Source: Chloroflexota bacterium (GTDB lineage Bacteria; Chloroflexota; Limnocylindria; QHBO01). From it: a stretch of 64,000 nt of DNA. The DNA is taken from assembly GCA_003243965.1 (NCBI GenBank), contig QHBO01000016.1:225826-289825 (forward strand), written 5' to 3'. Shown piece by piece: positions 41,904-49,798 of the stretch (the first letter of the stretch is position 1; the number at the start of each line of letters is the position of its first letter). A program made the position numbers and the translations under genes. The notes beneath the pieces were generated by a model, which ran no database searches, was not told the origin of the DNA, and was given only the letters and a program-made list of their open reading frames with translations.

Positions 41904-42821
41904 ATGGAGGCCGCCGTCCGGACCAGGGAGCTCACCAAACGGTACGGTCGCACGACGGCGGTCGATCGGCTGTCGCTGACCGTGGACAGCGGCCAGGTGT
42001 ACGGCCTGGTCGGGCCGAATGGCGCAGGGAAGACCACCTTCTTCCGGTTGATCCTGGGCCTGGTCAAGGCCGGCGGTGGCGAGGCGCGCATTTTCGGTGC
42101 ACCCGCGGGGTCCGGAGAGGGGCTGCGGCGGACCGGCGCAATCGTGGAATCACCCGCCTACTACCCATTCCTCTCGGGGCGCGACAACCTGCGGGTCCTC
42201 GCCGACTACGCGGGCATCGACCGCTCGCGGATCGCGGAAGCCCTCGAGCGGGTCGGCCTCACCGACCGCGCCGGCGATGCCGCCGGCCGCTACTCGCTTG
42301 GGATGCGCCAGCGGCTCGCGCTGGCCGGCGCGTTCATGAAGGGGCCCGACCTGTATCTGCTCGACGAGCCGACGAACGGACTCGATCCTCAGGGCATCTC
42401 CGCCATGCGGGACGTGATCCGGACGCTGGTGCGTGACGGCGCGACCGTGCTCCTGTCGAGCCACCTGCTCGCGGAGGTGGAGCAGGTGTGCGATCGAATC
42501 GGGATCATCCACCACGGCCGACTGCTCGCGGAGGAGTCGCTGGCAGACATCAAGGGTCCCGGGGCGCTCCTCGTCCGCGCCGTGCCGCTCGAGAAGGCGC
42601 GAGCCATCGCCGAACGGGTGCTCGGCGCCGGGCGGGTCGCGCTGCGCGACGACCTCCTGGAGCTGGCCGAAGCCCAGGATCGGTCGGCGGAGCTGAACCG
42701 CGAGCTGGTCCTCGCGGGTGTGGAGGTGAGCGAGCTCCGCCCGCAGGCGCGGAGCCTGGAGCAGGCCTTTCTCCAGCTGACCGGAGAGGCGACCCTTGCC
42801 GAATCGGTCGGCACGCGGTGA
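41904..42821 (+). CDS. ABC transporter ATP-binding protein
   Basis: 305 residues. Walker A GPNGAGKTTFFRLIL near residue 37, Q-loop region, signature YSLGMRQRLALAGAFM near 132, Walker B LYLLDEPTNGLDPQG and switch SSHLLAEVEQVCD. The C-terminal half resembles drug/lipid exporters of the CcmA/BcrA type. ATG at 41904 is preceded by TAGAAT at 8 nt and no Shine-Dalgarno. The permease gene follows after 7 nt. Confidence 0.92.
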   Translation: MEAAVRTRELTKRYGRTTAVDRLSLTVDSGQVYGLVGPNGAGKTTFFRLILGLVKAGGGEARIFGAPAGSGEGLRRTGAIVESPAYYPFLSGRDNLRVLADYAGIDRSRIAEALERVGLTDRAGDAAGRYSLGMRQRLALAGAFMKGPDLYLLDEPTNGLDPQGISAMRDVIRTLVRDGATVLLSSHLLAEVEQVCDRIGIIHHGRLLAEESLADIKGPGALLVRAVPLEKARAIAERVLGAGRVALRDDLLELAEAQDRSAELNRELVLAGVEVSELRPQARSLEQAFLQLTGEATLAESVGTR

Positions 42822-42828
42822 GCAGGCG

Positions 42829-43680
42829 ATGACCATCGGTCCACTCCGAGCCGAGCTGATGAAGCTGCGCCGCTCGCGCTCGACGTGGGTCTTGGGCGGG
42901 CTGCTGGTGGTCGGCCTCGTCCTGTTCACCTATCTCCTCCTGTACCTCGTGCTCCAGCAGCCGAGCTCCGGACAGACGAACCCGGAGGTCGAGGCAAGTC
43001 GCAGTGCGTTGCAGGCCACGCTCGCGCCCAGTCAGCTCGCGACGACGGTGCTCAGCGACATCTCCGGGCTCGGCGGCCCGCTGGTGCTGATCCTGGGCGC
43101 CATGAGCATGGCCCGCGAGTACACGTGGGGCACGGTGCGGCTGTTGCTCACGCAGACGGCCTCGCGCGGCACGATGGTGATCGCGAAGCTGGCGGCGCTG
43201 GCGGTGGTGCTCTCGATCCTGGTCATCGCTTCATTCGTCGCCGGTGCATTCGGCGCCTGGCCGGTCGCGACCCTGCGTGGAGTGTCGACGAGCTTCCCGC
43301 CTGCCGGCGAGCTGCTGCGCGCCGCGGGCATCGGATGGCTGATCCTGGCTGCCTGGTGCTCGGTCGGGGTGACGCTCGGAACGGTACTGCGTTCGACCGG
43401 CCTTGCGATCGGCCTGGGGCTGGTGTATGCCCTGGTCATCGAGTCGCTCGTCCGGGCGCTCGCACGCAATCTCAGCTTCCTGGAAACGATCTCGCGCGGC
43501 ATGCTGCAGCCGAACGCCAGCGCGCTCGCCGCGTCGGTGGGCCCACCGTCTGCTGCCAGGGGGCTGGGCGACGGGCTGACCCCCAACTCGCCCGGCGTGG
43601 CGGCGGCGGTTCTCGTCGCCTACCTGCTGGCAGCGGTCGCGGTGAGCGTCGTGACGGTGCGGATCCGCGACGTGAGTTGA
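42829..43680 (+). CDS. ABC-2 type permease
   Basis: 283 residues, six membrane spans. The N-terminus (ELMKLRRSRSTWVLGG) and the loop AREYTWGTVRLLLTQTASRG are characteristic of ABC-2 permeases paired with BcrA/NatA-type ATPases. It forms an exporter with the ATPase encoded just upstream. Substrate unknown; the adjacent two-component system faces it and could regulate it. Confidence 0.85.
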   Translation: MTIGPLRAELMKLRRSRSTWVLGGLLVVGLVLFTYLLLYLVLQQPSSGQTNPEVEASRSALQATLAPSQLATTVLSDISGLGGPLVLILGAMSMAREYTWGTVRLLLTQTASRGTMVIAKLAALAVVLSILVIASFVAGAFGAWPVATLRGVSTSFPPAGELLRAAGIGWLILAAWCSVGVTLGTVLRSTGLAIGLGLVYALVIESLVRALARNLSFLETISRGMLQPNASALAASVGPPSAARGLGDGLTPNSPGVAAAVLVAYLLAAVAVSVVTVRIRDVS

Positions 43681-43733
43681 GCGGCGACCCGCGCGTCCAA
43701 GCGCCGTGAGCCGTGACCTGAGCGCCGGCCCCG

Positions 43734-45071
43734 TCAGGCGGGAAGCAGCATCCAGAAGCGGGTGCCGCCCCGCGGGCGGGGCTCATGGCCGATCGTGCCG
43801 CCGTGAGCGCGGACCGCGGCGGCGGCCGTCGCCAGGCCCAGCCCGGCACCGGTTCCCGCGGCGTCGGGACCGCGCAGGAATGGCTCGAACAGGCTCCGTG
43901 CCAGGCCAGCCGGAATGCCGGGCCCCTGGTCCAGCACCTCGATGGCCAGCATCGCGTTCGGCTCGGCCGCCCCCCCTCCGGACGGCGAGGAGACGCTGGC
44001 ATTGATCTCGACCTGGGACCGTGGCGGCGCGTAGGCGATCGCATTTGCCACCAGGTTGGTGAGCGCCTGCTCGATTCGCACGCGGTCGATCCGGGCCTCA
44101 CAACTCGGCGCGCTGGCGACGAGTCGGGTCTCACGCTCCCGCGCCAGCGGGGCAAGCCTCCGCACCACCCCGTCGAGCAGCTGGTCGGCGGGGACCGGGG
44201 CGCGCACCAGTGCCCGACCGTCCGAGTCGCTGGCCGCCAGATCGAGCAGCGCCGTGGCGAGCTCCCCGAGCCGGACCGCATCCGCGTGCGCGGCGGCCAG
44301 CGCGGCGCGAAGCTCCGGAACCGTCGTCCGCGGATCGGATGCGAGCTCCAGCTCCACCTGCAGGGCCGCGATCGGCGTGCGCAGGTCGTGCGACGCGGTG
44401 GCGATGAACAGGCGCTGTCTGCGGACCGCCTCCGCAACCCGCTCGAGCATCCCGTTGAGCGTGGTGGCAAGGCTGTGCAGCTCGTCGCGCTGACGAGGGA
44501 CGCGGAGCCGGCGTTCGAGGTCGTCGGCGCCGATCTCCTCCGCCTCCTCGGTGATCACCGCCACGGGCCGGAGCGCCCGGCCTGCGAGCCACCAGCCTCC
44601 GGCCAGCGAGGCGAGGGAAGCCGCGATGGCCACCACGATCACGGAGCGCGCGAGCCGGTCGAGGGTTGCGGTGATCGTGGCCAGGCTGCTCCCCGCCACG
44701 GCCCGCAGGCCATCGCCGCCCACCGCGGTGAAGATGGCGTAGCCGGCATTGGCCACCGTGACGTCGCCGATGCCGCCACTCGCCGCCGGCGGGGTGAGCC
44801 CTCGCGGCGCGGATGGCGTGGCGTCGACCAGGCGGCCACTCGCGTCAAAGAGCGCCACGAAGACCGTCTGCGTGCCGGTGTCCCCCTCCCGCAGACCGGT
44901 CTGTCCGTTCTCCGCCGCGCTCAGGGCAGCGGTGGCCCGCACCTCGAGGGCCTGGTCGAGTGAGGCGCGGAGCGCGGCCGCGAACTGCCACCACAGCAGC
45001 GCCCCGACCAGTCCGAGGGTCAGCATCATGGCGACGCCGTAGATGAGCGCCAGCCGCGCCCGAATCGTCAT
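43734..45071 (-). CDS. Sensor histidine kinase (HAMP, EnvZ/MprB-like)
   Basis: 445 residues. Two spans (LALIYGVAMMLTLGLVGALLW and SVIVVAIAASLASLAGGWWLA) enclose a small extracytoplasmic domain; HAMP then HisKA with ATASHDLRTPIAAL, and HATPase with NLVANAIAYAPP, DQGPGIPAGL and GTGAGLGLATAAA. The ATG overlaps the stop of the response regulator, giving a classic regulator-kinase pair. Convergent with the ABC-2 permease gene. Confidence 0.92.
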   Translation of the reverse strand: MTIRARLALIYGVAMMLTLGLVGALLWWQFAAALRASLDQALEVRATAALSAAENGQTGLREGDTGTQTVFVALFDASGRLVDATPSAPRGLTPPAASGGIGDVTVANAGYAIFTAVGGDGLRAVAGSSLATITATLDRLARSVIVVAIAASLASLAGGWWLAGRALRPVAVITEEAEEIGADDLERRLRVPRQRDELHSLATTLNGMLERVAEAVRRQRLFIATASHDLRTPIAALQVELELASDPRTTVPELRAALAAAHADAVRLGELATALLDLAASDSDGRALVRAPVPADQLLDGVVRRLAPLARERETRLVASAPSCEARIDRVRIEQALTNLVANAIAYAPPRSQVEINASVSSPSGGGAAEPNAMLAIEVLDQGPGIPAGLARSLFEPFLRGPDAAGTGAGLGLATAAAAVRAHGGTIGHEPRPRGGTRFWMLLPA

Positions 45072-45775
45072 GCTGGGCGGGCAAGCCCCTTGATGCGCTC
45101 TTGCGGCGGCGGCCGCAGGACGTAGCCGACACCACGGATCGTCTCGATCACCGGGACGTGCGGGTCATCGCCCAGGTACCTGCGGAGCATCCGCACGTAG
45201 ACGTCGATGATTCGCGGCGTCCCTTCGAACGCCCAGTCCCACACCTCCTCCAGGATGCGGGAGCGCGGCAGCACCTCGTCGGTGTGACGCAGGAAGTACT
45301 CCAGCAGGGTGAACTCCCGCGCCGTCATCTGGAGCGAGCGAGAACCGATGCTGACCCTCCGGCTTGCCGGGTCCAGGCGCAGCTCTCCCAGCTCGAGGAC
45401 CGAGGGGCGCTCGCGCGGGCCGCGGCGCGACAGGGCGCGGAGGCGAGCGGAAAGCTCCGCAAAGGCGAAGGGCTTGACCAGGTAGTCATCTGCGCCGACA
45501 TCCAGGCCTCGAACGCGATCGACGATGGCATCCCGGGCGGTGAGCAGCAGCACCGGCGTCCAGTCGCCCTTGGCTCGCAGCTCACCGCACAGTGCGAAGC
45601 CGTCGCCGTCAGGCAGCATCACGTCGAGCACCAGGACGTCGTAGACCGATTCGGTCGCCAGCCACCTGGCGTCCTGGACCGTGTCGGCGACATCGACCGG
45701 ATTGCCATCACGGCGCAGCCCGCGGCCGATGATCCCGGCCAGGCGCGCGTCGTCTTCGAGCAAGAGCACCTTCAT
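45068..45775 (-). CDS. OmpR-family response regulator
   Basis: 235 residues. Receiver with VLLLEDDARLA, DVLVLDVMLPDGDGF and LVKPFAFAEL; winged helix with MTAREFTLLEYFLRHTDEVL, RIIDVYVRMLRRYLGDD and ETIRGVGYVL. Coupled to the downstream kinase. Its upstream region contains two pairs of 11-bp-spaced half-sites (45801-45848) that could be its own operator and would also control the divergent secreted protein. Confidence 0.92.
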   Translation of the reverse strand: MKVLLLEDDARLAGIIGRGLRRDGNPVDVADTVQDARWLATESVYDVLVLDVMLPDGDGFALCGELRAKGDWTPVLLLTARDAIVDRVRGLDVGADDYLVKPFAFAELSARLRALSRRGPRERPSVLELGELRLDPASRRVSIGSRSLQMTAREFTLLEYFLRHTDEVLPRSRILEEVWDWAFEGTPRIIDVYVRMLRRYLGDDPHVPVIETIRGVGYVLRPPPQERIKGLARPA

Positions 45776-45800
45776 GGGTACCCACGGTGACGCGTGCGAG

Positions 45801-45848
45801 TTAATGCCAGATGAATTGCGGCCTCGATGCCGTTAACCGACCATTCAT
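45801..45848. promoter_or_regulatory. Candidate OmpR/PhoB-type operator
   Basis: TTAAT-N6-TGAAT (45801-45816) and TTAAC-N6-TTCAT (45833-45848): two direct-repeat-like pairs, each with 11-bp period, the geometry of OmpR-family binding sites. They lie between the divergent response regulator and secreted protein genes. AT-richer than everything around them. Confidence 0.45.
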
Positions 45849-45919
45849 GGCCGCTCGTGCAGCGTGGACTGCGGCCCGGTCCCGGCCGGGCCTCAGCAAC
45901 CGCACATTGGAGCTTCGCA

Positions 45920-46384
45920 ATGAGAATCGCTCGAGTTCGCCTGGCAGCCGTCACCGCGGTGGGGGCAGTGCTGCTGATCGGGGCCGGAATCACGGCCGCC
46001 GGCAGTCCCGCGACAACGTCGTCGAAGGCCACCGCCGAGCCGTCGGAGACGACGACCGTCGACACCGATACCCTCCAGCAGGGCGACCAGACCACGCCCG
46101 ACACGACGGCCGCCATCTCCGGCGCAGTGACCGCCACTGCGGCCGCTCCGAAGGCCGCCGGCACCAAGGCCGCCGGCACCAAGGCCTCCACGGCGGTCGC
46201 CGGCACCAAGACCGCCGGCACCAAGGCCTCCACGGCCACAGCCACCGATGCCGAGACCGCCGATGCCGCCGAAGCCAGCACGGAGGCTGCGAGCGCGGAG
46301 AAGGAAACGGCGGATGCCGGCCCGCAGGTTGGCCATGCCGACCCCGCAGGCAACGTGGACAACCAGTTCCAGGGCGAGCAGTAG
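45920..46384 (+). CDS. Secreted Ala/Thr-rich protein with ADPAGNVDNQF tail
   Basis: 154 residues. Signal-type N-terminus (RVRLAAVTAVGAVLLIGAGITAAG), a long low-complexity Ala/Thr/Lys region with AAGTKA-like repeats, then a conserved end VGHADPAGNVDNQFQGEQ. It is a paralog of the 90-residue protein at 46794, with the same leader and tail but a different middle. No anchor or enzyme motif is seen. Function unknown. A strong inverted-repeat terminator follows. Confidence 0.6.
   Translation: MRIARVRLAAVTAVGAVLLIGAGITAAGSPATTSSKATAEPSETTTVDTDTLQQGDQTTPDTTAAISGAVTATAAAPKAAGTKAAGTKASTAVAGTKTAGTKASTATATDAETADAAEASTEAASAEKETADAGPQVGHADPAGNVDNQFQGEQ
46154..46234 (+). repeat. Degenerate 15-bp coding repeats
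   Basis: GCCGCCGGCACCAAG appears twice in tandem, then as close variants interrupted by GCCTCCACGG units, encoding AAGTK/TAGTK and AST in the secreted protein. Likely slippage-prone. Confidence 0.8.
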
Positions 46385-46465
46385 AAGCCGAGCCGGTCAG
46401 CGCGCTCACTGGGGCCTGGGATCGCAACCACCCAGTCGCCCGGTTCGCCGCTGGAACCTGACGTG

Positions 46466-46500
46466 GAGAAAGCCGGCGCCTCGAGGGCGCCGGCTTTCTC
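46466..46500 (+). terminator. Strong bidirectional-type terminator hairpin
   Basis: 15-bp perfect arms GAGAAAGCCGGCGCC/GGCGCCGGCTTTCTC with a TCGAG loop. The A/T runs inside the stem give a U-rich 3' side on either strand. It ends the gene at 45920-46384. Confidence 0.75.
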
Positions 46501-46745
46501 GCTGGGTGGACCTCTGCGCTTCCCCCCGCGGCGCAGAGAGCCGCCCGCCTGAGACATGCAACGAGCGTGCCGGGCGTTATCCACAGCACCCTCGGTGCGC
46601 TCATCCGCACCTGCCATGGCCCAACCGCGCCGGAGCGCCCGGGCGGTGTGTCCTGGACCGCGAACAAGCATGAACGCCGCGTGAATGACGGCGGCGTCAC
46701 CGTTTACCGATGGCTGACGCCTCCGCTCGCATGCTGGCCGGGCGA

Positions 46746-46765
46746 GATCCGATATAGGTCGGATC
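46746..46765. promoter_or_regulatory. Inverted repeat overlapping a possible -10
   Basis: Arms GATCCGA and TCGGATC with TATAGG between them, 28 nt before the ATG of the second secreted protein. The central TATAGG could be the -10, so a regulator bound here would block the promoter. Confidence 0.4.
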
Positions 46766-46793
46766 CAGTTCAGCCACTCACGAGGAGAACACC

Positions 46794-47066
46794 ATGAAGC
46801 TCAATCGAGTCCGCCTCGCCGCAGCGAGCGCCGTCGGCGCCCTGCTGATCACCGGCGCGGGCGTTGCGGCAGCTGCCAGCCCGGCACCGGCCGCCAGCGC
46901 CTCTGCCGAGACATCGGCAGCCGAGACCGCCGCGGAGGCCACGACCGCCGCCGAGACGGCCGCCGAGGCCACCGAAGCTCCGGAGACGGCCGCCGACAAG
47001 GGTCCCGACGTCGGCAACGCCGACCCGGCGGGCAACGTCGACAACCAGTTCGAAGGCCAGCAGTAA
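46794..47066 (+). CDS. Secreted Ala/Glu-rich protein with ADPAGNVDNQF tail (paralog)
   Basis: 90 residues. Leader RVRLAAASAVGALLITGAGVAAAASPA closely matches the 154-residue protein upstream; the middle is Ala/Thr/Glu-rich (AAETAAEATTAAETAAEAT), and the end is VGNADPAGNVDNQFEGQQ. CGAGGAGA precedes the ATG. Conservation of only leader and tail suggests both ends matter, one for export and one for an interaction. Function unknown. Confidence 0.6.
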   Translation: MKLNRVRLAAASAVGALLITGAGVAAAASPAPAASASAETSAAETAAEATTAAETAAEATEAPETAADKGPDVGNADPAGNVDNQFEGQQ

Positions 47067-47108
47067 GCGACGGAGCCTGCGCCATCGGGGCGTTCTGGGC
47101 ACACGACG

Positions 47109-47131
47109 GGGCGTCGGCAATGCCGGCGCCC
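47109..47131 (+). terminator. Probable terminator
   Basis: GGGCGTCGGC/GCCGGCGCCC arms (one G-U pair) with an AAT loop, 43 nt after the secreted protein gene. No U-tract follows. Confidence 0.45.
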
Positions 47132-47226
47132 TGTCGCTGCATCCCGTACGGTCGTCCGCGCATCGGTCGCGTGCCCATCCAGATGTGCGCCACGGCGCGT
47201 CGCCCCCTCCGCCCTCGGGAGAGTGG

Positions 47227-47298
47227 AGCCGAAGGTGGGATTCGAACCCACGACCGACGGTTTACGAAACCGTTGCTCTACCCCTGAGCTACTTCGGC
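47227..47298 (-). tRNA. tRNA-Thr (anticodon CGT)
   Basis: On the minus strand GCCGAAG pairs with CTTCGGC; anticodon stem ACGGT/ACCGT encloses TTCGTAA with CGT at 47264-47266; T arm GTGGGTTCGAATCCCAC. No CCA encoded. Confidence 0.96.
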
Positions 47299-47317
47299 CT
47301 GCGCGGGAGGCCGAATT

Positions 47318-47713
47318 CTAGCCGATGGTGCGCCGCTGAGAGATCGAGCCGCCCAGCCAGGCGCCCAGCAGCAGCGGAACGGTATGGACCACCACGACCA
47401 GGAAGACCCCGGCACCGACGAGGATCCCCAGCACGGACAGGTGGAGGGCCGAACCGATGAGCCAGACCGCGAGCGCCGCCAGGAGGGCGGGCAGGATAGC
47501 CACCATTACCGCCGGACCCGGGGCCCCGACCTGCAGTCCGCCGACGACGCCGGCGATCGCCGCACCGATGATCGGCAGCCACCCCAGCAGGAGGCTCAGC
47601 ACGAACATCCAGAGCGCGCCTGCCACCAGGGAGCCGCGACGACGCGGCTCGGCCAGGTCGGAGCCGTGGGGCGCCGTGCCAGTCATCGCGTCGGGTTCGG
47701 GGCGGTCGAGCAT
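47318..47713 (-). CDS. Four-span membrane protein
   Basis: 131 residues from ATG 47713 (an internal ATG 9 codons later is possible). Hydrophobic segments: GALWMFVLSLLLGWLPIIGA, AAIAGVVGGLQVG, VAILPALLAALAVWLIGSAL and LGILVGAGVFLVVVVHTVPLLLG. The gly-rich middle resembles small DUF5518-like membrane proteins, but this is not certain. No neighbours suggest a role. Confidence 0.5.
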   Translation of the reverse strand: MLDRPEPDAMTGTAPHGSDLAEPRRRGSLVAGALWMFVLSLLLGWLPIIGAAIAGVVGGLQVGAPGPAVMVAILPALLAALAVWLIGSALHLSVLGILVGAGVFLVVVVHTVPLLLGAWLGGSISQRRTIG

Positions 47714-47781
47714 GACGGCCCGCAATCGCAAGGGGCGTGCCGAGGAGCGCGGTCCGGGGGACCCCTGGCTCGCGCCTCTCC

Positions 47782-48591
47782 CTACTCCGGTGGCGGCGCC
47801 CCGTGGATCAGCTCGTCGTGGTATCGCGGTCCGCGGTGGACGGGCGTCCGCGGGATCGGCGCGACGGGCGCACGCCCAGCACGAACCAGGACGTAGTGGG
47901 CGCAGACATCGGTCAACGGGCAGAGGCCGCAGATCGGCCGAGGCGCCCGGCATGTGTCCCGGCCGTGGCGGATCAGCTCGACGTGGAAGGGATACATCTC
48001 CGACGGCTCCAGGCTCTCCTCCAGGAGCTCGTGCGCACGACCGATGGGCGTCCGCGGAGGCAGGAGGCCCAGGCGCGAAGCGACGCGGTACACGTGCGTG
48101 TCGACCGGCAGCGCCGGTCTGCCGAAGCCGAAGAGCAGGACGATCGAGGCGGTCTTGGCGCCGATGCCGGGCAGCGCCGCCAGCCAGGCGCGGGCCTCCG
48201 AAACCGCAAGCCCGGCCAGGAAGCCGAGGTCGAGCGATGCGCGGGCATCGAGGATCTCGGCCAGGACTCGCTGGATGCGCGGTGCCTTGGTGGGCGCCAG
48301 GCCACCCGGCCGGATCACTTGGGTGAGCTCATCGGTCGGCGCCGACAGGACCCGGTCCCACGACGGGTAGCGCGCACGAAGCGCATCGAAGGCGCGCGCC
48401 GAGTTCACGTCGGCGGTGTTCTGCGACAGGATGGTGAGCACCAGCTCGCTGACCGGGTCGAGGCGCGGACCCGCCCAGCGCGGATGACCGTACTGCTCGC
48501 CGAGCCGCTCGAGCACGGCCGCGATGACACGGCGTCGGCGGCGCCGATCCGCGGCCACGCGCTGCCGGCTGGGACGCGAGCGTGCCACCAC
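47782..48591 (-). CDS. nth: Endonuclease III
   Basis: 269-residue base-excision repair glycosylase/AP lyase for oxidised pyrimidines. Helix-hairpin-helix LPGIGAKTASIVL with the catalytic lysine, VDTHVYRV with the catalytic Asp, and the 4Fe-4S loop CRAPRPICGLCPLTDVC (C-x6-C-x2-C-x5-C). Start GTG GTG at 48591, 8 nt after the glycerate kinase stop. The N-terminus is basic (RSRPSRQRVAADRRRRRR). Confidence 0.9.
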   Translation of the reverse strand: MVARSRPSRQRVAADRRRRRRVIAAVLERLGEQYGHPRWAGPRLDPVSELVLTILSQNTADVNSARAFDALRARYPSWDRVLSAPTDELTQVIRPGGLAPTKAPRIQRVLAEILDARASLDLGFLAGLAVSEARAWLAALPGIGAKTASIVLLFGFGRPALPVDTHVYRVASRLGLLPPRTPIGRAHELLEESLEPSEMYPFHVELIRHGRDTCRAPRPICGLCPLTDVCAHYVLVRAGRAPVAPIPRTPVHRGPRYHDELIHGAPPPE

Positions 48592-48599
48592 AGGCCCGC

Positions 48600-49784
48600 T
48601 CAGCCGATGGCCGAGCTGAGCGCCAGGCCGATGCCCACGCTGCGTGCCAGCCGGGCGGCGGCATTGGCCAGGAGCCGCTCCGACTCGGCCATCGCCTGCG
48701 CCAGCTCCATCGGACGATCGGCGATCGGCTGCACGACGTCGATGACGCCGCTCGCCTCGAGCACGCCCGCGCCCGGCCCAAGGGCGCCGCACAGGAGCGC
48801 CACCGGCGTGCGCCGTGCGCGAGCCAGGGTCGCGACCCGGATGGTTGCCTTGCCATGCAGTGTCTGCTCGTCGGCGCGCCCCTCGCCGGTGATCACCAAC
48901 TGCGCTCGCTCGAGCGCAGCGCCCAGCCCGGTCAGCTCGGCGACCACCTCCGCCCCGGGCTGCACGCGCGCGGAGGTGAAGGCGAGCAGGGCGGCGGTCG
49001 TTCCCCCGGCGGCACCAGCCCCGAGGACATCGGCCACCAGCCGTCCGGTGGCCGCCTCGATCGCCCGCCCATAGCGCGCCAGCGCGGCGTCCAGCTCGGC
49101 CACGGTCGCGGGATCCGCTCCCTTCTGGGGTCCGTAGGTGGCGGCGGCGCCCTGCGGGCCGCAGAGCGGATTGGTGACGTCCGAGGCGACGACCAGCTCA
49201 ATGCCGGCCAGGCGGGCATCGAGGCCCGCCGGATCGATCCGCTCCAGGCGAGCAAGTGCCTGCCCTCCGGGCTCCAGCTCGGTGTCGTCGGCATCGAGAA
49301 AGCGGACGCCGAGCGCGGCGAGCATCCCCGTACCGCCGTCGGTGGCGGCCGATCCGCCGAGCCCGACCACGATCCGCTCCACGCCCGCCTCGAGCGCGGC
49401 CCGGATCAACCCTCCGGTCCCGCGGGTCGAGGCGGAGCGGCAGGTCTGCGGGGACCGCGCGTCGGGCGGGATGAGCGACAGCCCGGAAGCGGCGGCCATC
49501 TCCAGGAACGCGGTGCGGCCACCGTCGAGCAGCAGCCACGGCGCCTGGATCGGGGCCCCGAGCGGCCCGGAGACGCGAGTCACCCGCCGCTCGATCGCCT
49601 CGGGGAGTGCCGCCTCGATGGCCATCAGGGTTCCCTCCCCGCCATCGGCCATCGGCTTGCGGACCACCTCGTCATCGGGGCGGGCAGAGGTCCAGCCCCG
49701 AGAGATCGCAGCGGCGGCCGCCACGGCGCTCAGCGCTCCGCCGAATGAGTCCGGGGCGACGACCACGACCAGCGGCCTTCCCAT
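48600..49784 (-). CDS. Glycerate kinase (GarK/GlxK type)
   Basis: 394 residues. Family blocks: APDSFGGALSA at the N-terminus, KPMADGGEGT near 44, GLGGSAATDGGTGML, ASDVTNPLCGPQGAAATYGPQKGA and VITGEGRADEQTLHGKA. In most relatives the first block is APDSFKG; here the Lys is Gly (codon GGC). The enzyme makes 2- or 3-phosphoglycerate from glycerate. It sits 14 nt after the GpgS fusion, which uses 3-phosphoglycerate, suggesting linked metabolism. Confidence 0.88.
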   Translation of the reverse strand: MGRPLVVVVAPDSFGGALSAVAAAAAISRGWTSARPDDEVVRKPMADGGEGTLMAIEAALPEAIERRVTRVSGPLGAPIQAPWLLLDGGRTAFLEMAAASGLSLIPPDARSPQTCRSASTRGTGGLIRAALEAGVERIVVGLGGSAATDGGTGMLAALGVRFLDADDTELEPGGQALARLERIDPAGLDARLAGIELVVASDVTNPLCGPQGAAATYGPQKGADPATVAELDAALARYGRAIEAATGRLVADVLGAGAAGGTTAALLAFTSARVQPGAEVVAELTGLGAALERAQLVITGEGRADEQTLHGKATIRVATLARARRTPVALLCGALGPGAGVLEASGVIDVVQPIADRPMELAQAMAESERLLANAAARLARSVGIGLALSSAIG

Positions 49785-49798
49785 CGGTCAGCCGACGT

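Larger units (their letters stand above)
46385..46793. other. Intergenic stretch between the two secreted-protein genes
   Basis: About 410 bp without a credible gene. It holds a perfect terminator hairpin (46466-46500), one isolated DnaA-box match TTATCCACA (46577-46585), an inverted repeat GATCCGA/TCGGATC around TATAGG (46746-46765), and a CGAGGAGA ribosome site for the next gene. Nothing else is recognised. Confidence 0.6.

Noticed and set aside
46577..46585. Perfect DnaA box TTATCCACA
   Set aside because: Only one match, no cluster, no dnaA or dnaN nearby and no AT-rich unwinding region; not evidence of an origin.
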